DNA of 64,000 nt from Alphaproteobacteria bacterium (GCA_017501665.1 JAFVWM010000005.1:86031-150030), one strand, 5' to 3'; shown: positions 18,470-27,088, numbered from the stretch's first letter. Numbers and translations are program-made. The notes: generated from the sequence alone by a model not told the origin.

Positions 18470-18886
18470 CTATTGATGTTTTTTAATATAAGTATTGGTT
18501 CCTATTTCATCAAGGAGCTTTTGCTCTTGTTCCGCAAACTCTTTATTTTTTCTTTTTTTGCGATTTTCTTTAACTATTTCAAAAGTTTTTTGCTCCTTAA
18601 ACATTTCGGACATTATATCTCTGATTTGTTCAATTTCGGCTTGAATGTCAATAATTTGTTTCTCTAATATTTTGCGTTTTTTTAAATATTGGTCGGTATA
18701 AGCACCAAAATCACAAAGAATCGGATTTTGAGCAACAAATTCTTTTTCATTTTCATAGTCCTCAATCAAACAATACAATTGCTTTTGCAAAGCATCTTCT
18801 CGTTCGAGTTTTTGCATTAAAATACGCCGTTGTTCGTCGATTTCAAACTTTTTTACACGTTCCAAAACTTTTAGAGAATCTTTCAT
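18470..18886 (-). CDS. fliJ: FliJ-like flagellar export coiled-coil protein
   Basis: A 138-aa, highly charged, almost entirely helical protein with long coiled-coil heptads (about residues 1-110). The sequence itself is too degenerate for a firm match, but FliJ is a small coiled-coil protein that binds the FliI ATPase ring and is usually encoded directly after fliI, exactly as here (14-bp gap). It would act as the stalk of the flagellar type III export ATPase. The alternative is an unrelated coiled-coil protein. Confidence 0.6.
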   Translation of the reverse strand: MKDSLKVLERVKKFEIDEQRRILMQKLEREDALQKQLYCLIEDYENEKEFVAQNPILCDFGAYTDQYLKKRKILEKQIIDIQAEIEQIRDIMSEMFKEQKTFEIVKENRKKRKNKEFAEQEQKLLDEIGTNTYIKKHQ

Positions 18887-18900
18887 ATTATTTTATCCCA

Positions 18901-20238
18901 TTATTGCGGAACGTATGGAGTGTCTAATATTTTGGCTAAGCCCTCATAACATTCTTCCAAAGAAAATTTTTCGTGTTTGCTCTGTGATAAAAATGCTTCA
19001 ATCATCGGATAATAAAATATTGCTTCGTCAACTTCGAGGTTTGAACCTTTTTTGTAAGCACCGAGGCGAATAAGTTCTGCCATATCTTCATAAGACGAAA
19101 TATATTTACGAGCTTTAGCTACCAATTCGGCTTCTTCTTTTGTATCACAGTCAGGCATGGTTCTCGAGATTGAGCGTAAAATATTTATCGCCGGATAGCG
19201 ATTTCGTTCGGCAATGGCGCGATCAAGTACAATATGTCCGTCTAAAATTGAACGTACGGCATCGGCAACCGGCTCGTTATGATCATCACCATCAACTAAT
19301 ACGGTAAACAATCCGGTAATTGATCCTGTTCCGGCACCCGGACCGGCACGTTCCAAAAGTTTTGGCAATTCGGCAAAAACACTAGGGGTATATCCTTTTG
19401 AAGCCGGCGGTTCACCGACAGAAAGCGAAATTTCGCGTTGTGCCATGGCAAAACGGGTAATTGAATCCATCATACACAAAACATTTTTATTTTCATCTCT
19501 GAAATATTCGGATATGGCCATGGTAACATAGGCTGCCTGACGACGAAGAAGCGGGCTTTCATCTGATGTCGCTAAGACCAAAACTGATTTTTTCATTCCT
19601 TCGGCGCCCAAAACATCTTCAACGAACTCTTTGGCTTCTCGTCCACGTTCTCCGATAAGTCCGATAACCGAAACATCAGAATCGGTATGTCGAGCCATCA
19701 TAGACATTAAAGTCGATTTTCCGACACCTGATCCGGCAAATATTCCCATACGTTGACCTTTGCAAATTGTCAAAAAAGCATTAACTGCTTTTACCCCCAA
19801 ATCAACTTTACCTTCAACTCGGTCTCTGAATTGAGCCGGAGGGGGTGATGCTTTAATAAAATAAGGCTTAGATCCTTTAATCAAAGGTCCTTTTCCGTCC
19901 AGTGGTTCGCCAAATGCATTTACCATTCGTCCAAGCCATGAATGATGCGGATATATAACCGGTTTGGCATCGGCTACTTCAACTAAACAGTTGATACCTA
20001 TGCCATCCATTGAACCGTATGGCATAAGTAAAATCTTGTCATCCTTAAACGAAACTATTTCGCTTGGTACATTTTCACCGCGATTATTTATAATATTGCA
20101 TCTGTCTCCTATCGCCAATGCGCTTAAAATACCACTGACCTCAACGAACAATCCTTGTACTCCGCAAACACGACCGTAATAGGATGATGCCTCCATTTTT
20201 TTAACAGACTGCGTTAAGTTATCTATAAGCTCCGACAA
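18901..20238 (-). CDS. fliI: Flagellar/type III export ATPase FliI
   Basis: ATPase that powers export of flagellar (type III) substrates, homologous to F1 beta. The 445-aa protein has Walker A GIFAGSGVGKSTL (about 165-177), the VIGLIGERGREAKEFVED segment and the Walker B region NVLCMMDSITRFAMAQREI with GEPPASKGYTPSVFAELP, which together define the FliI/YscN family. The first codon appears to be TTG at 20238, with AAAGG about 8 bases upstream; the next in-frame ATG (MEASSYYGR) has no ribosome site. No other flagellar structural genes are in the window. Confidence 0.92.
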   Translation of the reverse strand: MSELIDNLTQSVKKMEASSYYGRVCGVQGLFVEVSGILSALAIGDRCNIINNRGENVPSEIVSFKDDKILLMPYGSMDGIGINCLVEVADAKPVIYPHHSWLGRMVNAFGEPLDGKGPLIKGSKPYFIKASPPPAQFRDRVEGKVDLGVKAVNAFLTICKGQRMGIFAGSGVGKSTLMSMMARHTDSDVSVIGLIGERGREAKEFVEDVLGAEGMKKSVLVLATSDESPLLRRQAAYVTMAISEYFRDENKNVLCMMDSITRFAMAQREISLSVGEPPASKGYTPSVFAELPKLLERAGPGAGTGSITGLFTVLVDGDDHNEPVADAVRSILDGHIVLDRAIAERNRYPAINILRSISRTMPDCDTKEEAELVAKARKYISSYEDMAELIRLGAYKKGSNLEVDEAIFYYPMIEAFLSQSKHEKFSLEECYEGLAKILDTPYVPQ

Positions 20239-20341
20239 TGTATCAACCTTTATTTTTTTGTTTTAATTTGTTTTGTTATACTACAAAACATTATATTTGG
20301 ATAGTCTTATCGTCGTTATCAACATCCCGAATAAAAAATTG

Positions 20342-20356
20342 TTAATAATTATTAAC
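20342..20356 (+). promoter_or_regulatory. Possible CtrA binding site
   Basis: TTAA, six bases, then TTAAC, about 75-90 bp upstream of the ctrA start. The usual CtrA site is TTAA-N7-TTAA, so the spacing is one base short. Autoregulation of ctrA is known in Caulobacter, which makes the position plausible, but in AT-rich DNA such a match can arise by chance. Confidence 0.35.
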
Positions 20357-20430
20357 AAATCTAAACAAATTAAAATTATAGCTATATAGTGTAATCAGAA
20401 TGTTAGTTTTTGGCGAAAGGATGCGTAAAC

Positions 20431-21123
20431 ATGCGTGTATTACTTGTAGAAGATGATTTTGCAATTTCACAAAGCATTGAAACCATGCTCAAAAAGGAAG
20501 GAATGATTGTAGACACCACCGATTTGGGTGAAGAAGGCTTTGAAATTGGCAAGCTTTATGATTATGATATTATCATTTTAGATTTGATGTTGCCTGACAT
20601 TAACGGTTATGAAGTTTTGAGAAATTTGCGCGCATCAAAAATTAATACTCCGGTCTTGATACTTTCGGGACTTACCGAGCCTGATAAAAAAGTTAAAGGT
20701 TTGGGTTATGGTGCCGATGATTATCTTACAAAGCCTTTTGATAAAAGCGAACTGCTTGCTAGGCTTCATGCTATCGTTCGTCGCTCAAAAGGTCATTCAG
20801 AATCGATAATAAACACCGGAGATGTTGAAGTTAACTTAGATACTCAAACCGTAACTGTTAAAGGAAAAACGTTGCATCTTACCGGAAAAGAATACGGAAT
20901 TATGGAATTGTTGTCTTTGCGCAAAGGTTCTACCTTAAACAAAGATCAATTCTTAAACCATTTGTATGGCGGTATTGATGAACCGGAACTAAAAATTATA
21001 GATGTGTTTATTTGTAAATTACGTAAGAAATTGGAACAAGCATCAGGCGGAAAAAATTATATTGAAACCGTTTGGGGACGCGGTTATGTTCTGCGTGATC
21101 CTGATGAAGTAAAAGATAAATAA
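20431..21123 (+). CDS. ctrA: Cell-cycle response regulator CtrA
   Basis: OmpR-type two-component response regulator that in alphaproteobacteria controls division, motility and replication genes. The receiver domain has the acidic pair E7/D8-D9, the phospho-acceptor D51 in [17 protein letters not shown], and the K in [14 protein letters not shown]. The winged-helix domain (about 125-225) ends with [15 protein letters not shown]. The sequence [17 protein letters not shown] matches the CtrA N-terminus, and the 230-aa length is that of CtrA. The ATG at 20431 is preferred to an upstream TTG because AAGGATG lies before it. This gene is the best taxonomic marker in the window. Confidence 0.94.
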   Translation: MRVLLVEDDFAISQSIETMLKKEGMIVDTTDLGEEGFEIGKLYDYDIIILDLMLPDINGYEVLRNLRASKINTPVLILSGLTEPDKKVKGLGYGADDYLTKPFDKSELLARLHAIVRRSKGHSESIINTGDVEVNLDTQTVTVKGKTLHLTGKEYGIMELLSLRKGSTLNKDQFLNHLYGGIDEPELKIIDVFICKLRKKLEQASGGKNYIETVWGRGYVLRDPDEVKDK

Positions 21124-21153
21124 TTTATATATTATAACATTTTTTGTTACCTC

Positions 21154-21189
21154 CCCCGAAAATTACAACCGTAAATTTCGGGGTTTTTT
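21154..21189 (+). terminator. Rho-independent terminator after ctrA
   Basis: CCCCGAAAATTAC and GTAAATTTCGGGG pair over 13 bases with one mismatch and a 4-base loop, followed by TTTTTTG. Confidence 0.88.
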
Positions 21190-21707
21190 GATATAGAAAG
21201 CAATACAAAAAAGGAAGCTTGATTTTTTCAATTTGAAATGTCATCCATGTAAATGTTAAGAATTTCGTTGACAATTTTTTATAATGCCGAGGGGGGATGA
21301 TCTAGCAGATCATGTCTTGAGCGAGGAACAAGCGAGACTGCGCATATTCTACTTTTTTTTAAAAACTAATTTGAAGATCGCTAACCGCACTCCGCTTACG
21401 CTTCGTTTAGGGCATGACAATATTGATTAAAACAAGGAAGATCCCTAGAATTTTTTGTTGCACAAAAAATAGGGATGACGGTTTAAATTTAAAAGGTCAT
21501 CGCCCAGCAAAGTCATTCCTTGCTCGGCACTTTAGCGTCCGTGCGTTAAGGAATCTTATCTTTGCGTCAGCGCTAATATAAAAAAACAAAGAAGATCCCT
21601 TGACCTCACTGCGTTCGGAGGGATGACGTTATATATTCGTTTAGGGCATGACATTTTTGTTTTATCTCGTTTGTCAGCTTGTTCAAGTGATGATAAATGA
21701 CACAAAA
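21190..21707. repeat. Repeat-rich non-coding spacer
   Basis: No credible gene. Several short elements recur in degenerate form: TTCGTTTAGGGCATGACA occurs at about 21401 and 21643, GAAGATCCCT at about 21437 and 21591, and GGGATGACG at about 21472 and 21620. Parts fold back, for example ATCCCTAGA with TAGGGAT around an ATTTTTTG/CAAAAAAT stem (21441-21476) and ATGATCT/AGATCAT (about 21296-21312). The pattern looks like decayed copies of an interspersed palindromic repeat rather than coding DNA. Confidence 0.6.
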
Positions 21708-21711
21708 AATT

Positions 21712-21743
21712 ACCCCTCGGAAGATGTAAAGTCTCCGAGGGGT
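21712..21743 (-). terminator. Terminator of the Cys-rich protein gene
   Basis: ACCCCTCGGA and TCCGAGGGGT form a 10-bp stem with a 12-base loop. On the minus strand it is followed by AATTTTTTG, so it ends the leftward transcript; a T-run on the plus side also allows the opposite direction. Confidence 0.8.
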
Positions 21744-21763
21744 GTTTTTATTAGCACTATAGG

Positions 21764-22015
21764 TTAGTTAACACTAGTAGAACCGCCATAATTTTCGTCG
21801 TTATATACGTCATCCGTATCTACAGCCATTGTACAACGAGTTCCAAATCCTCTAGAGTTGCAAGGATAGTAACATTTTGTTTTTCCGTCATTTGCTATAG
21901 TATAGTCAAAATGTGTATATACACCACTACAACCACCTTTACTTACACATTCTCTAGTTGGGTTGTTTGACATCCAACAGGTGGAGGGTGAGCAATTGCA
22001 GGTTATCTTTGACAA
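21764..22015 (-). pseudogene. Displaced C-terminal segment of the Cys-rich secreted protein
   Basis: Eighty-odd codons continuing the Cys-rich pattern of the upstream gene (CNCSPSTC, CVSKGGC, CYYPC) but in another frame. Its only possible initiator is TTG at 22015, with no ribosome site, and it overlaps the last codons of the main gene by 13 bases. The simplest reading is that a one-base shift near 22003-22015 split a single gene of about 500 codons. Programmed frameshifting is not supported by an obvious slippery run. A sequencing or assembly error would give the same picture. Confidence 0.6.
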
Positions 22016-23271
22016 GCTGTGGTATACAACTTAACTCCATTATCGCCTGTGCAATATGGACCATTGTTGAAGTATCCACTCGAGCATTGTATGATGTATC
22101 CTTGAGCTTTGCACTTGTCGGTTTCTGATTGTTTTTTGGTGCAATTTTTCTTGTATGAAGAATCATATGGACAAGCATCGCCGGAAAGTTCGTATCCTGT
22201 CTGACATAAATTTTTGTAATTGTTATTTTTACACCAATCGGCATTACTTATACATTTTTTATAAGTTGCATCATATTGACAAGGCGCGCCGTCTTCAATT
22301 TCGTCAGTTGCGCATGATTTTTTATATCCGTTAGCGGTGCAATAATTACTTGTTGATGTATAAGAACAAGTGATCGATTTTACACTATTTGTAACGTTGT
22401 CATAATAAGAAAATGAAGACTGTTGTGCTGTCGGAACTCCGGACACACCACAAGAAATACCGGAATGGTTACCTGTTTGACAAACATTATTATAGTAGAA
22501 AAATTTTTTATCGACTAATAATGCTTTGCTGTTACTATGATTTGAACAAGTAGCATTCAACTCACTCTCATTGAAAGATACCGCATTTTTAAATCCATCC
22601 TGTATGTAAGTATCAATTAAACAATAAACAGTTTCGGGATTTGATTTGGGATTTGCCGAAGAGGCAGCAAAAGAATATTTAATAGGTTGAACAGCCGAAA
22701 CCAAATCAGCAGCAAATCTTCTTGTGTTTAAAACCGATTTATAATTATCTTCCGGTTTGGAAGTAAACTTTTTATGGCCATCTTTACAGCTGGGGTTAGA
22801 AATAAACATACAAGTTTTGTCATCCACAGTCTCAGTTCTAAAGCTTCTTTCCGTAAAATATTTGGAAAGATAATTATAATCTTTTTCTGTAATAGCATCC
22901 GGTCCGCAATCACACGCGGTATATAATGTTTTTGTTGTTCCCGGATTAGTACAAGAAGATCCTCCCAGAACAAGGCCGTTATTACAATTATCTTCGCTAT
23001 ATTTATAATCATTCTTACAACGACAATTAATGTGACATGTTACACTACCATATTTTTTGTCGTCACAGATCATGCCTGCAGGAACATAGTCGTATTCATG
23101 GTTGGATTTATTACATTTATATGTGTAATCGTCCTGTCCATGACCAAACCCATCAGAGCCAAAAAACTCCGAATTTTTCATTTCGTACAAATTGACAATA
23201 TCAGCATATGTCGGAGAAGCGAATGCCACTGCGACAGCTGCATAAGTCATTAGTTTTAAATATTTTGTCAT
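22003..23271 (-). CDS. Secreted cysteine-rich repeat protein, probably truncated by a frameshift
   Basis: A 422-aa protein with a Sec signal peptide (about residues 1-23, MTKYLKLMTYAAVAVAFASPTYAD, cleavage after the AxA-like TYA). The mature part is rich in Cys, Tyr, Asn and Lys. From about residue 310 three or four related units of about 35-40 residues follow one another, each with a GY segment and a G-x2-C-x-YD-x2-YKK-x-C core (GAPCQYDATYKKC, GDACPYDSSYKKNC). The cysteines suggest a disulfide-bonded extracellular or surface protein. RBS GGAGAAG precedes the ATG. No family is recognised. The Cys-rich sequence continues in another frame past its stop. Confidence 0.65.
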   Translation of the reverse strand: MTKYLKLMTYAAVAVAFASPTYADIVNLYEMKNSEFFGSDGFGHGQDDYTYKCNKSNHEYDYVPAGMICDDKKYGSVTCHINCRCKNDYKYSEDNCNNGLVLGGSSCTNPGTTKTLYTACDCGPDAITEKDYNYLSKYFTERSFRTETVDDKTCMFISNPSCKDGHKKFTSKPEDNYKSVLNTRRFAADLVSAVQPIKYSFAASSANPKSNPETVYCLIDTYIQDGFKNAVSFNESELNATCSNHSNSKALLVDKKFFYYNNVCQTGNHSGISCGVSGVPTAQQSSFSYYDNVTNSVKSITCSYTSTSNYCTANGYKKSCATDEIEDGAPCQYDATYKKCISNADWCKNNNYKNLCQTGYELSGDACPYDSSYKKNCTKKQSETDKCKAQGYIIQCSSGYFNNGPYCTGDNGVKLYTTACQR

Positions 23272-23580
23272 AACACTTCTCCTTTTATCTTTGTTATCAC
23301 AAATGTTTGCTAAATTTATTCACGAAATATACCAGATTTTATACGGACATACTTCACCCCTCGTTTTATGCTAACACAGATATATAAAAAAAACAATATA
23401 TCGCCCCTTTCGGATGTGATTCCAATACCATACGTAAGCAGTTGATTTTACACAACAAATCTGACGATAAAAATGTAACAAAAACTTAAAAGAATTGAAG
23501 CTGATTTAAGACATATAAAACTATTAAAAGCGAAAAAACTAAACTTGTTCGCTAAGACTCACTTAAAGGCATGATGTTTT
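23272..23580. other. Intergenic spacer, no gene seen
   Basis: About 310 bp between nrdG and the Cys-rich gene. It is AT-rich, should hold the leftward promoter of the Cys-rich gene near its low-coordinate side of 23272-23400, and contains no credible ORF, tRNA or strong hairpin. Confidence 0.5.
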
Positions 23581-24279
23581 TTATCTTCTTATTTCAAATT
23601 TTTCAAAATTATTCTTACAATATTCTATAAGTTCGCTATTTGCTAAAATATTTTCGCAATCACTATCCGTTGTGGTTTTATCTGTTTCTATCGGACGATA
23701 TTTTTGTAAAAAATATTTTTTTACACCTTTTGCTTGTAGCGATTTTGCAATTTTTAATAAATCATTTGATGTTAAAAAACGAGGATCGCAAGTCGTGCGA
23801 CACTCAAAGTCAACTTTGCTTTGAAGCAATAAATCTAAGCTTTGTTCTACTTGGGCAAGATGATTTACACCAACAATATTTTGATACGCCCCTGTCTCAA
23901 ACGGTGCTTTTATATCTAAACCAACCCAATCTACTAACGGCAATATTTTTTCAAGATGTTTCGGATGATAGCCCCCCGTGTGTAGCCCTATCGCATAACC
24001 TAAATCTTTTACTTCGGAAATTGCATCGGACAAACAATCTTGCATTAACGGTTCACCACCCGAAAATGTTACGGCATCAAGCTTACCGATACGTGAACGT
24101 AAAAAGTTCATCCAAAGATCCCAAGAAAAATCATTTTCTTTGGTTAAATCTCTGATAGAGGCATTGTGACAAAACGGACATTTCCACGGGCAACCCTGCA
24201 TAAAAACAACAGCAGTCAATTTTTCGGGAAAATCAACGGCGCTGAATTTCTCAACGCCGCCAACTTTAATCTCTGACAT
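23581..24279 (-). CDS. nrdG: Anaerobic ribonucleotide reductase activating protein (radical SAM)
   Basis: Radical-SAM activase that installs the glycyl radical on class III ribonucleotide reductase. The cluster motif C-x3-C-x2-C is visible as CPWKCPFC (about residues 29-36 with the preceding GC), followed by TFSGGEPLMQ (SAM-binding GGE). At 232 aa it is longer than E. coli NrdG and belongs to the NrdG2-like type. ATG 24279 fits the conserved start MSEIKVGGVEKFSAVDFP. It lies 20 bp downstream of the separate glycyl-radical-domain gene, in one operon with nrdD. Confidence 0.93.
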   Translation of the reverse strand: MSEIKVGGVEKFSAVDFPEKLTAVVFMQGCPWKCPFCHNASIRDLTKENDFSWDLWMNFLRSRIGKLDAVTFSGGEPLMQDCLSDAISEVKDLGYAIGLHTGGYHPKHLEKILPLVDWVGLDIKAPFETGAYQNIVGVNHLAQVEQSLDLLLQSKVDFECRTTCDPRFLTSNDLLKIAKSLQAKGVKKYFLQKYRPIETDKTTTDSDCENILANSELIEYCKNNFEKFEIRR

Positions 24280-24299
24280 ATAATGTTTCTCTTTACTTA

Positions 24300-24518
24300 T
24301 TATTCTGCCGCAATTGCGTAAGAACCTTCTTCGCAGTGGCAAGCACAACCTTCAACAGCCTTTAACTCTGAGAAGTTTAAGCGAGATTTGAATTCTGATT
24401 TTTTGCCTACATTAAATTCTGAATATGGACGTAAATAACCCATAACTCTTGTCCATACTTCGCATGGTTGTCTTTCTTCGTCTGTAAGTTTGATATCTTC
24501 AAAATTAACAGTTGTCAT
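24300..24518 (-). CDS. Separate glycyl-radical domain of class III ribonucleotide reductase
   Basis: A 72-aa protein carrying EVWTRVMGYLRP with the RVxGY signature; the radical glycine would be G27. In ordinary NrdD proteins this segment, including the following NxGKxxEFxxR part (here NVGKKSEFKSR), is fused to the C-terminus after the zinc site. Here nrdD stops 34 bases earlier, and this gene has its own TGGAG ribosome site 7 bases before the ATG at 24518, so it is a real separate gene. A Cys-rich tail (GCACHCEEG) follows. It should complement the 685-aa NrdD in trans to form the working reductase. Confidence 0.85.
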   Translation of the reverse strand: MTTVNFEDIKLTDEERQPCEVWTRVMGYLRPYSEFNVGKKSEFKSRLNFSELKAVEGCACHCEEGSYAIAAE

Positions 24519-24552
24519 TTCTTTCTCCATTTATTCTTGTTAAAAATTAAAC

Positions 24553-26610
24553 TTATGCAACATCTTTTCTTGATGTGGCGGCTCTCTTTATTGCCTTCTT
24601 TTCTTCATCGCAAATCGGGCAATATTTGTGTTCTCCTGAAATATAACCATGCTTTGGACAGATGGAAAAAGTAGGAGTTATGGTAATGTACGGCAAACGA
24701 TAATTTGTTAAAACACGTTTTACAATATCACGACATACCTTGGCCGATGAAATGCGTTGACCCATATACAAGTGAAGAACTGTTCCACCGGTATATTTGG
24801 CTTGAAGTGTTGATTGTAAATCAAGTGCTTCAAACGGGTCATCGGTATAACCCACCGGAAGTTGTGAAGAGTTTGTGTAAAACGGATTTTCTTTGGTGCC
24901 TGCTTGGATAATGTCGATATAACGTTTTTTATCTTCGCGGGCAAAACGCGTGGTTGCGCCTTCGGCCGGTGTTGCTTCAAGATTGTACATATGACCTGTT
25001 TCTTCTTGAATTTTGACCAACTTGGCACGGATATAGTCTAAGAATTTGATGGCAAATTCTTGTCCCCACTCGTCAGCAATAGAGTGCTCATCATTGGTAA
25101 AGTTTCTGATCATTTCATTGATACCGTTAACACCAATGGTTGAGAAGTGATTACGTAATGTTCCCAAATAACGTTTGGTAAATGGGAACAAACCACCGTC
25201 AATCAAACGCTGAATCAGTTTGCGCTTAATTTCGAGCGATACTTTTGAAAGTTCCAACAACTCATCAACACGAGCATATAAACCGGCTTCGTTTCCTTTG
25301 TAAACATAGCCCAAACGAGCACAGTTAAATGTTACAACACCAATTGAACCTGTTTGCTCAGCTGATCCGAATAATCCGTTGCCTCGCGCTAATAATTCGC
25401 GCAAATCCAATTGCAGACGGCAACACATAGAACGGATTTGACCCGGTTTTAATACCGAATTGATAAAGTTTTGGAAATAAGGCAAACCATATTTGGCTGT
25501 CATTTCAAACAATAATTCAGTGTTTTCATCTTCCCACGGAAAATCAGGTGTCATATTGTAGGTGGGAATCGGAAATGTAAACGGACGACCTTTGATGTCA
25601 CCTTGCATCATAACTTCCATATAGGCCTTGTTTATCATGTGCATTTCTTCTTGTAATTCGCCATAGGTGAACTCTTGTTCCTCACCGGCAATTATAGGAT
25701 GAGTTGCACGCAAATCTTCGGGGCATACCCAGTCAAACGTAAAGTTGGTAAACGGTGTTTGTGAACCCCAACGTGACGGAACATTTAAGTTATAGATAAG
25801 CTCTTGAATGCTTTGATATACTTGCTTGTATGTAAGTTTATCTTTTCTGATGTACGGAGCTAAATAAGTATCAACAGAAGAAAATGCCTGCGCTCCGGCC
25901 CATTCATTTTGCAATGTTCCCATAAAATTGACCATTTGACCCACAGCGGCAGAAAGGTGTTTAGCCGGACCGGCTTCAGCTTTACCGGGAACTCCGTTAA
26001 ATCCTTCGTGAAGAAGATTCTTCAACGACCAACCGGCGCAATATGCTGCTAACATACTCAAATCATGAATATGAATATCTCCGTTACGATGAGCTTCACC
26101 CACAGCAGCAGGATATACGTGACTTAGCCAATAGTTTGCCGTAACCTTACCTGATACGTTTAAGATTAAACCACCATTAGAGTAGCCTTGGTTGGCATTT
26201 TCATTAATACGCCAATCAAGCTTTTCCAAATATTCGTTGATAGAGCTTTCAACATCAACCATAACTTTTTTATCATTGCGTACACGTTGACGTTGATCAC
26301 GATATAAAATATAAGCTTTGGCCGTTGCAAAATAGTTGGCCGAAATAAGAACCTGTTCGACCACATCTTGAATTTGCTCAATCGAAGGTAGCGCTGATTC
26401 AAATTTGTGCTTTAGCACTTTAAGAACTTGTGCGGTTAACAACCAACTCTCTTCTTCACCGAATTCTTTGGTTGTAGTTCCGGCTTTGTTGATGGCATTG
26501 TATATCTTTGTGCTATCAAACGGCGCCAAAGTTCCGTCTCTTTTAGCAACGTTATCAATTCCGATGTTCTCTTCGGCTACTGATGACATTTTGTACTCAA
26601 CTTCTGACAT
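24553..26610 (-). CDS. nrdD: Anaerobic ribonucleoside-triphosphate reductase, catalytic chain without radical domain
   Basis: Makes dNTPs from NTPs without oxygen. An ATP-cone regulatory domain occupies about residues 20-120 (KRDGTLAPFDSTKIYNAI), followed by the ten-stranded barrel with DIHIHDL, the segment SRWGSQTPFTN, and GSIGVVTFNCARLGY carrying the catalytic cysteine. The C-terminal zinc site is CPKHGYISGEHKYCPIC. The chain then ends, with no RVxGY glycyl-radical motif, which is encoded by the next gene. Length is 685 aa. The start at 26610 follows TAAGGATG at a rather long distance; ATG at 26589 is an alternative. Confidence 0.93.
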   Translation of the reverse strand: MSEVEYKMSSVAEENIGIDNVAKRDGTLAPFDSTKIYNAINKAGTTTKEFGEEESWLLTAQVLKVLKHKFESALPSIEQIQDVVEQVLISANYFATAKAYILYRDQRQRVRNDKKVMVDVESSINEYLEKLDWRINENANQGYSNGGLILNVSGKVTANYWLSHVYPAAVGEAHRNGDIHIHDLSMLAAYCAGWSLKNLLHEGFNGVPGKAEAGPAKHLSAAVGQMVNFMGTLQNEWAGAQAFSSVDTYLAPYIRKDKLTYKQVYQSIQELIYNLNVPSRWGSQTPFTNFTFDWVCPEDLRATHPIIAGEEQEFTYGELQEEMHMINKAYMEVMMQGDIKGRPFTFPIPTYNMTPDFPWEDENTELLFEMTAKYGLPYFQNFINSVLKPGQIRSMCCRLQLDLRELLARGNGLFGSAEQTGSIGVVTFNCARLGYVYKGNEAGLYARVDELLELSKVSLEIKRKLIQRLIDGGLFPFTKRYLGTLRNHFSTIGVNGINEMIRNFTNDEHSIADEWGQEFAIKFLDYIRAKLVKIQEETGHMYNLEATPAEGATTRFAREDKKRYIDIIQAGTKENPFYTNSSQLPVGYTDDPFEALDLQSTLQAKYTGGTVLHLYMGQRISSAKVCRDIVKRVLTNYRLPYITITPTFSICPKHGYISGEHKYCPICDEEKKAIKRAATSRKDVA

Positions 26611-26671
26611 ATCCTAAATAACATCCTTATTTTCTTGTGGTTAGACTCCAATGTCAAATCTGACACTAAAC

Positions 26672-26687
26672 ATACAATATATAGAGT
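26672..26687. promoter_or_regulatory. NrdR box 1
   Basis: Core CAATATATAG matches the NrdR repressor site consensus and lies about 65 bp upstream of nrdD. A second copy follows 31 bp away, the spacing of paired NrdR boxes in other bacteria. NrdR represses ribonucleotide reductase genes when dATP is high. Confidence 0.7.
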
Positions 26688-26702
26688 TAATAAAAAGTAA
26701 AG

Positions 26703-26718
26703 ACACAAGATATAGTAT
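26703..26718. promoter_or_regulatory. NrdR box 2
   Basis: ACA plus core CAAGATATAG, 31 bp from the first box, putting both on the same face of the helix. Confidence 0.65.
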
Positions 26719-27048
26719 TCACAATTTTTATTTCTCTATAACTAAAGTACAATAATTGAGCATTTTTTGCATTGACTTTATTCTTATATAAACGCCTTAT
26801 ACAAACAACATTTAAATGGTTAACAAAAACATGTTTTAAGTCTATCTATTTAAAAAACTGACATAAAAATTTTTTTACCCTGAGGATAAAGTTCTTAACA
26901 ACTTTACGGAAGTTAAAATATCTCCGAAAATTTAGGTAATTTAAGCAAAAAATTAACCATTTTTTCAACAAAAAACCGAGTCGCTTTTATGTGTTTTTCT
27001 TTTCGGATTCGAATCGGATTCGATATTTTTTTTGCGCACCTTTGAATC
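26719..27048. other. AT-rich intergenic spacer, no gene seen
   Basis: The rest of the gap between nrdD and the TolC-like gene. It holds scattered TTAACCAT/ATGGTTAA octamers (around 26815 and 26950), which resemble CtrA half sites but are common in this base composition. No ORF with a ribosome site is seen. Confidence 0.4.
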
Positions 27049-27083
27049 AAAAAAAAAGTAACTTCTCGAAGTTACTTTTTTTT
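27049..27083 (-). terminator. Terminator of the TolC-like gene
   Basis: GTAACTTC and GAAGTTAC abut with a tight turn, flanked by A- and T-runs of at least seven, just past the stop of the TolC-like gene. Confidence 0.8.
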
Positions 27084-27088
27084 GATTT

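Noticed and set aside
22728-23012. Alternative frame inside the Cys-rich gene
   Set aside because: Product looks like random hydrophobic/basic sequence; the overlapping frame has a signal peptide and ordered Cys repeats.
26811-26960. CtrA sites before the TolC-like or nrdD genes
   Set aside because: Only TTAACCAT-like half sites are present, without a spaced partner, and such octamers are expected by chance in AT-rich DNA.
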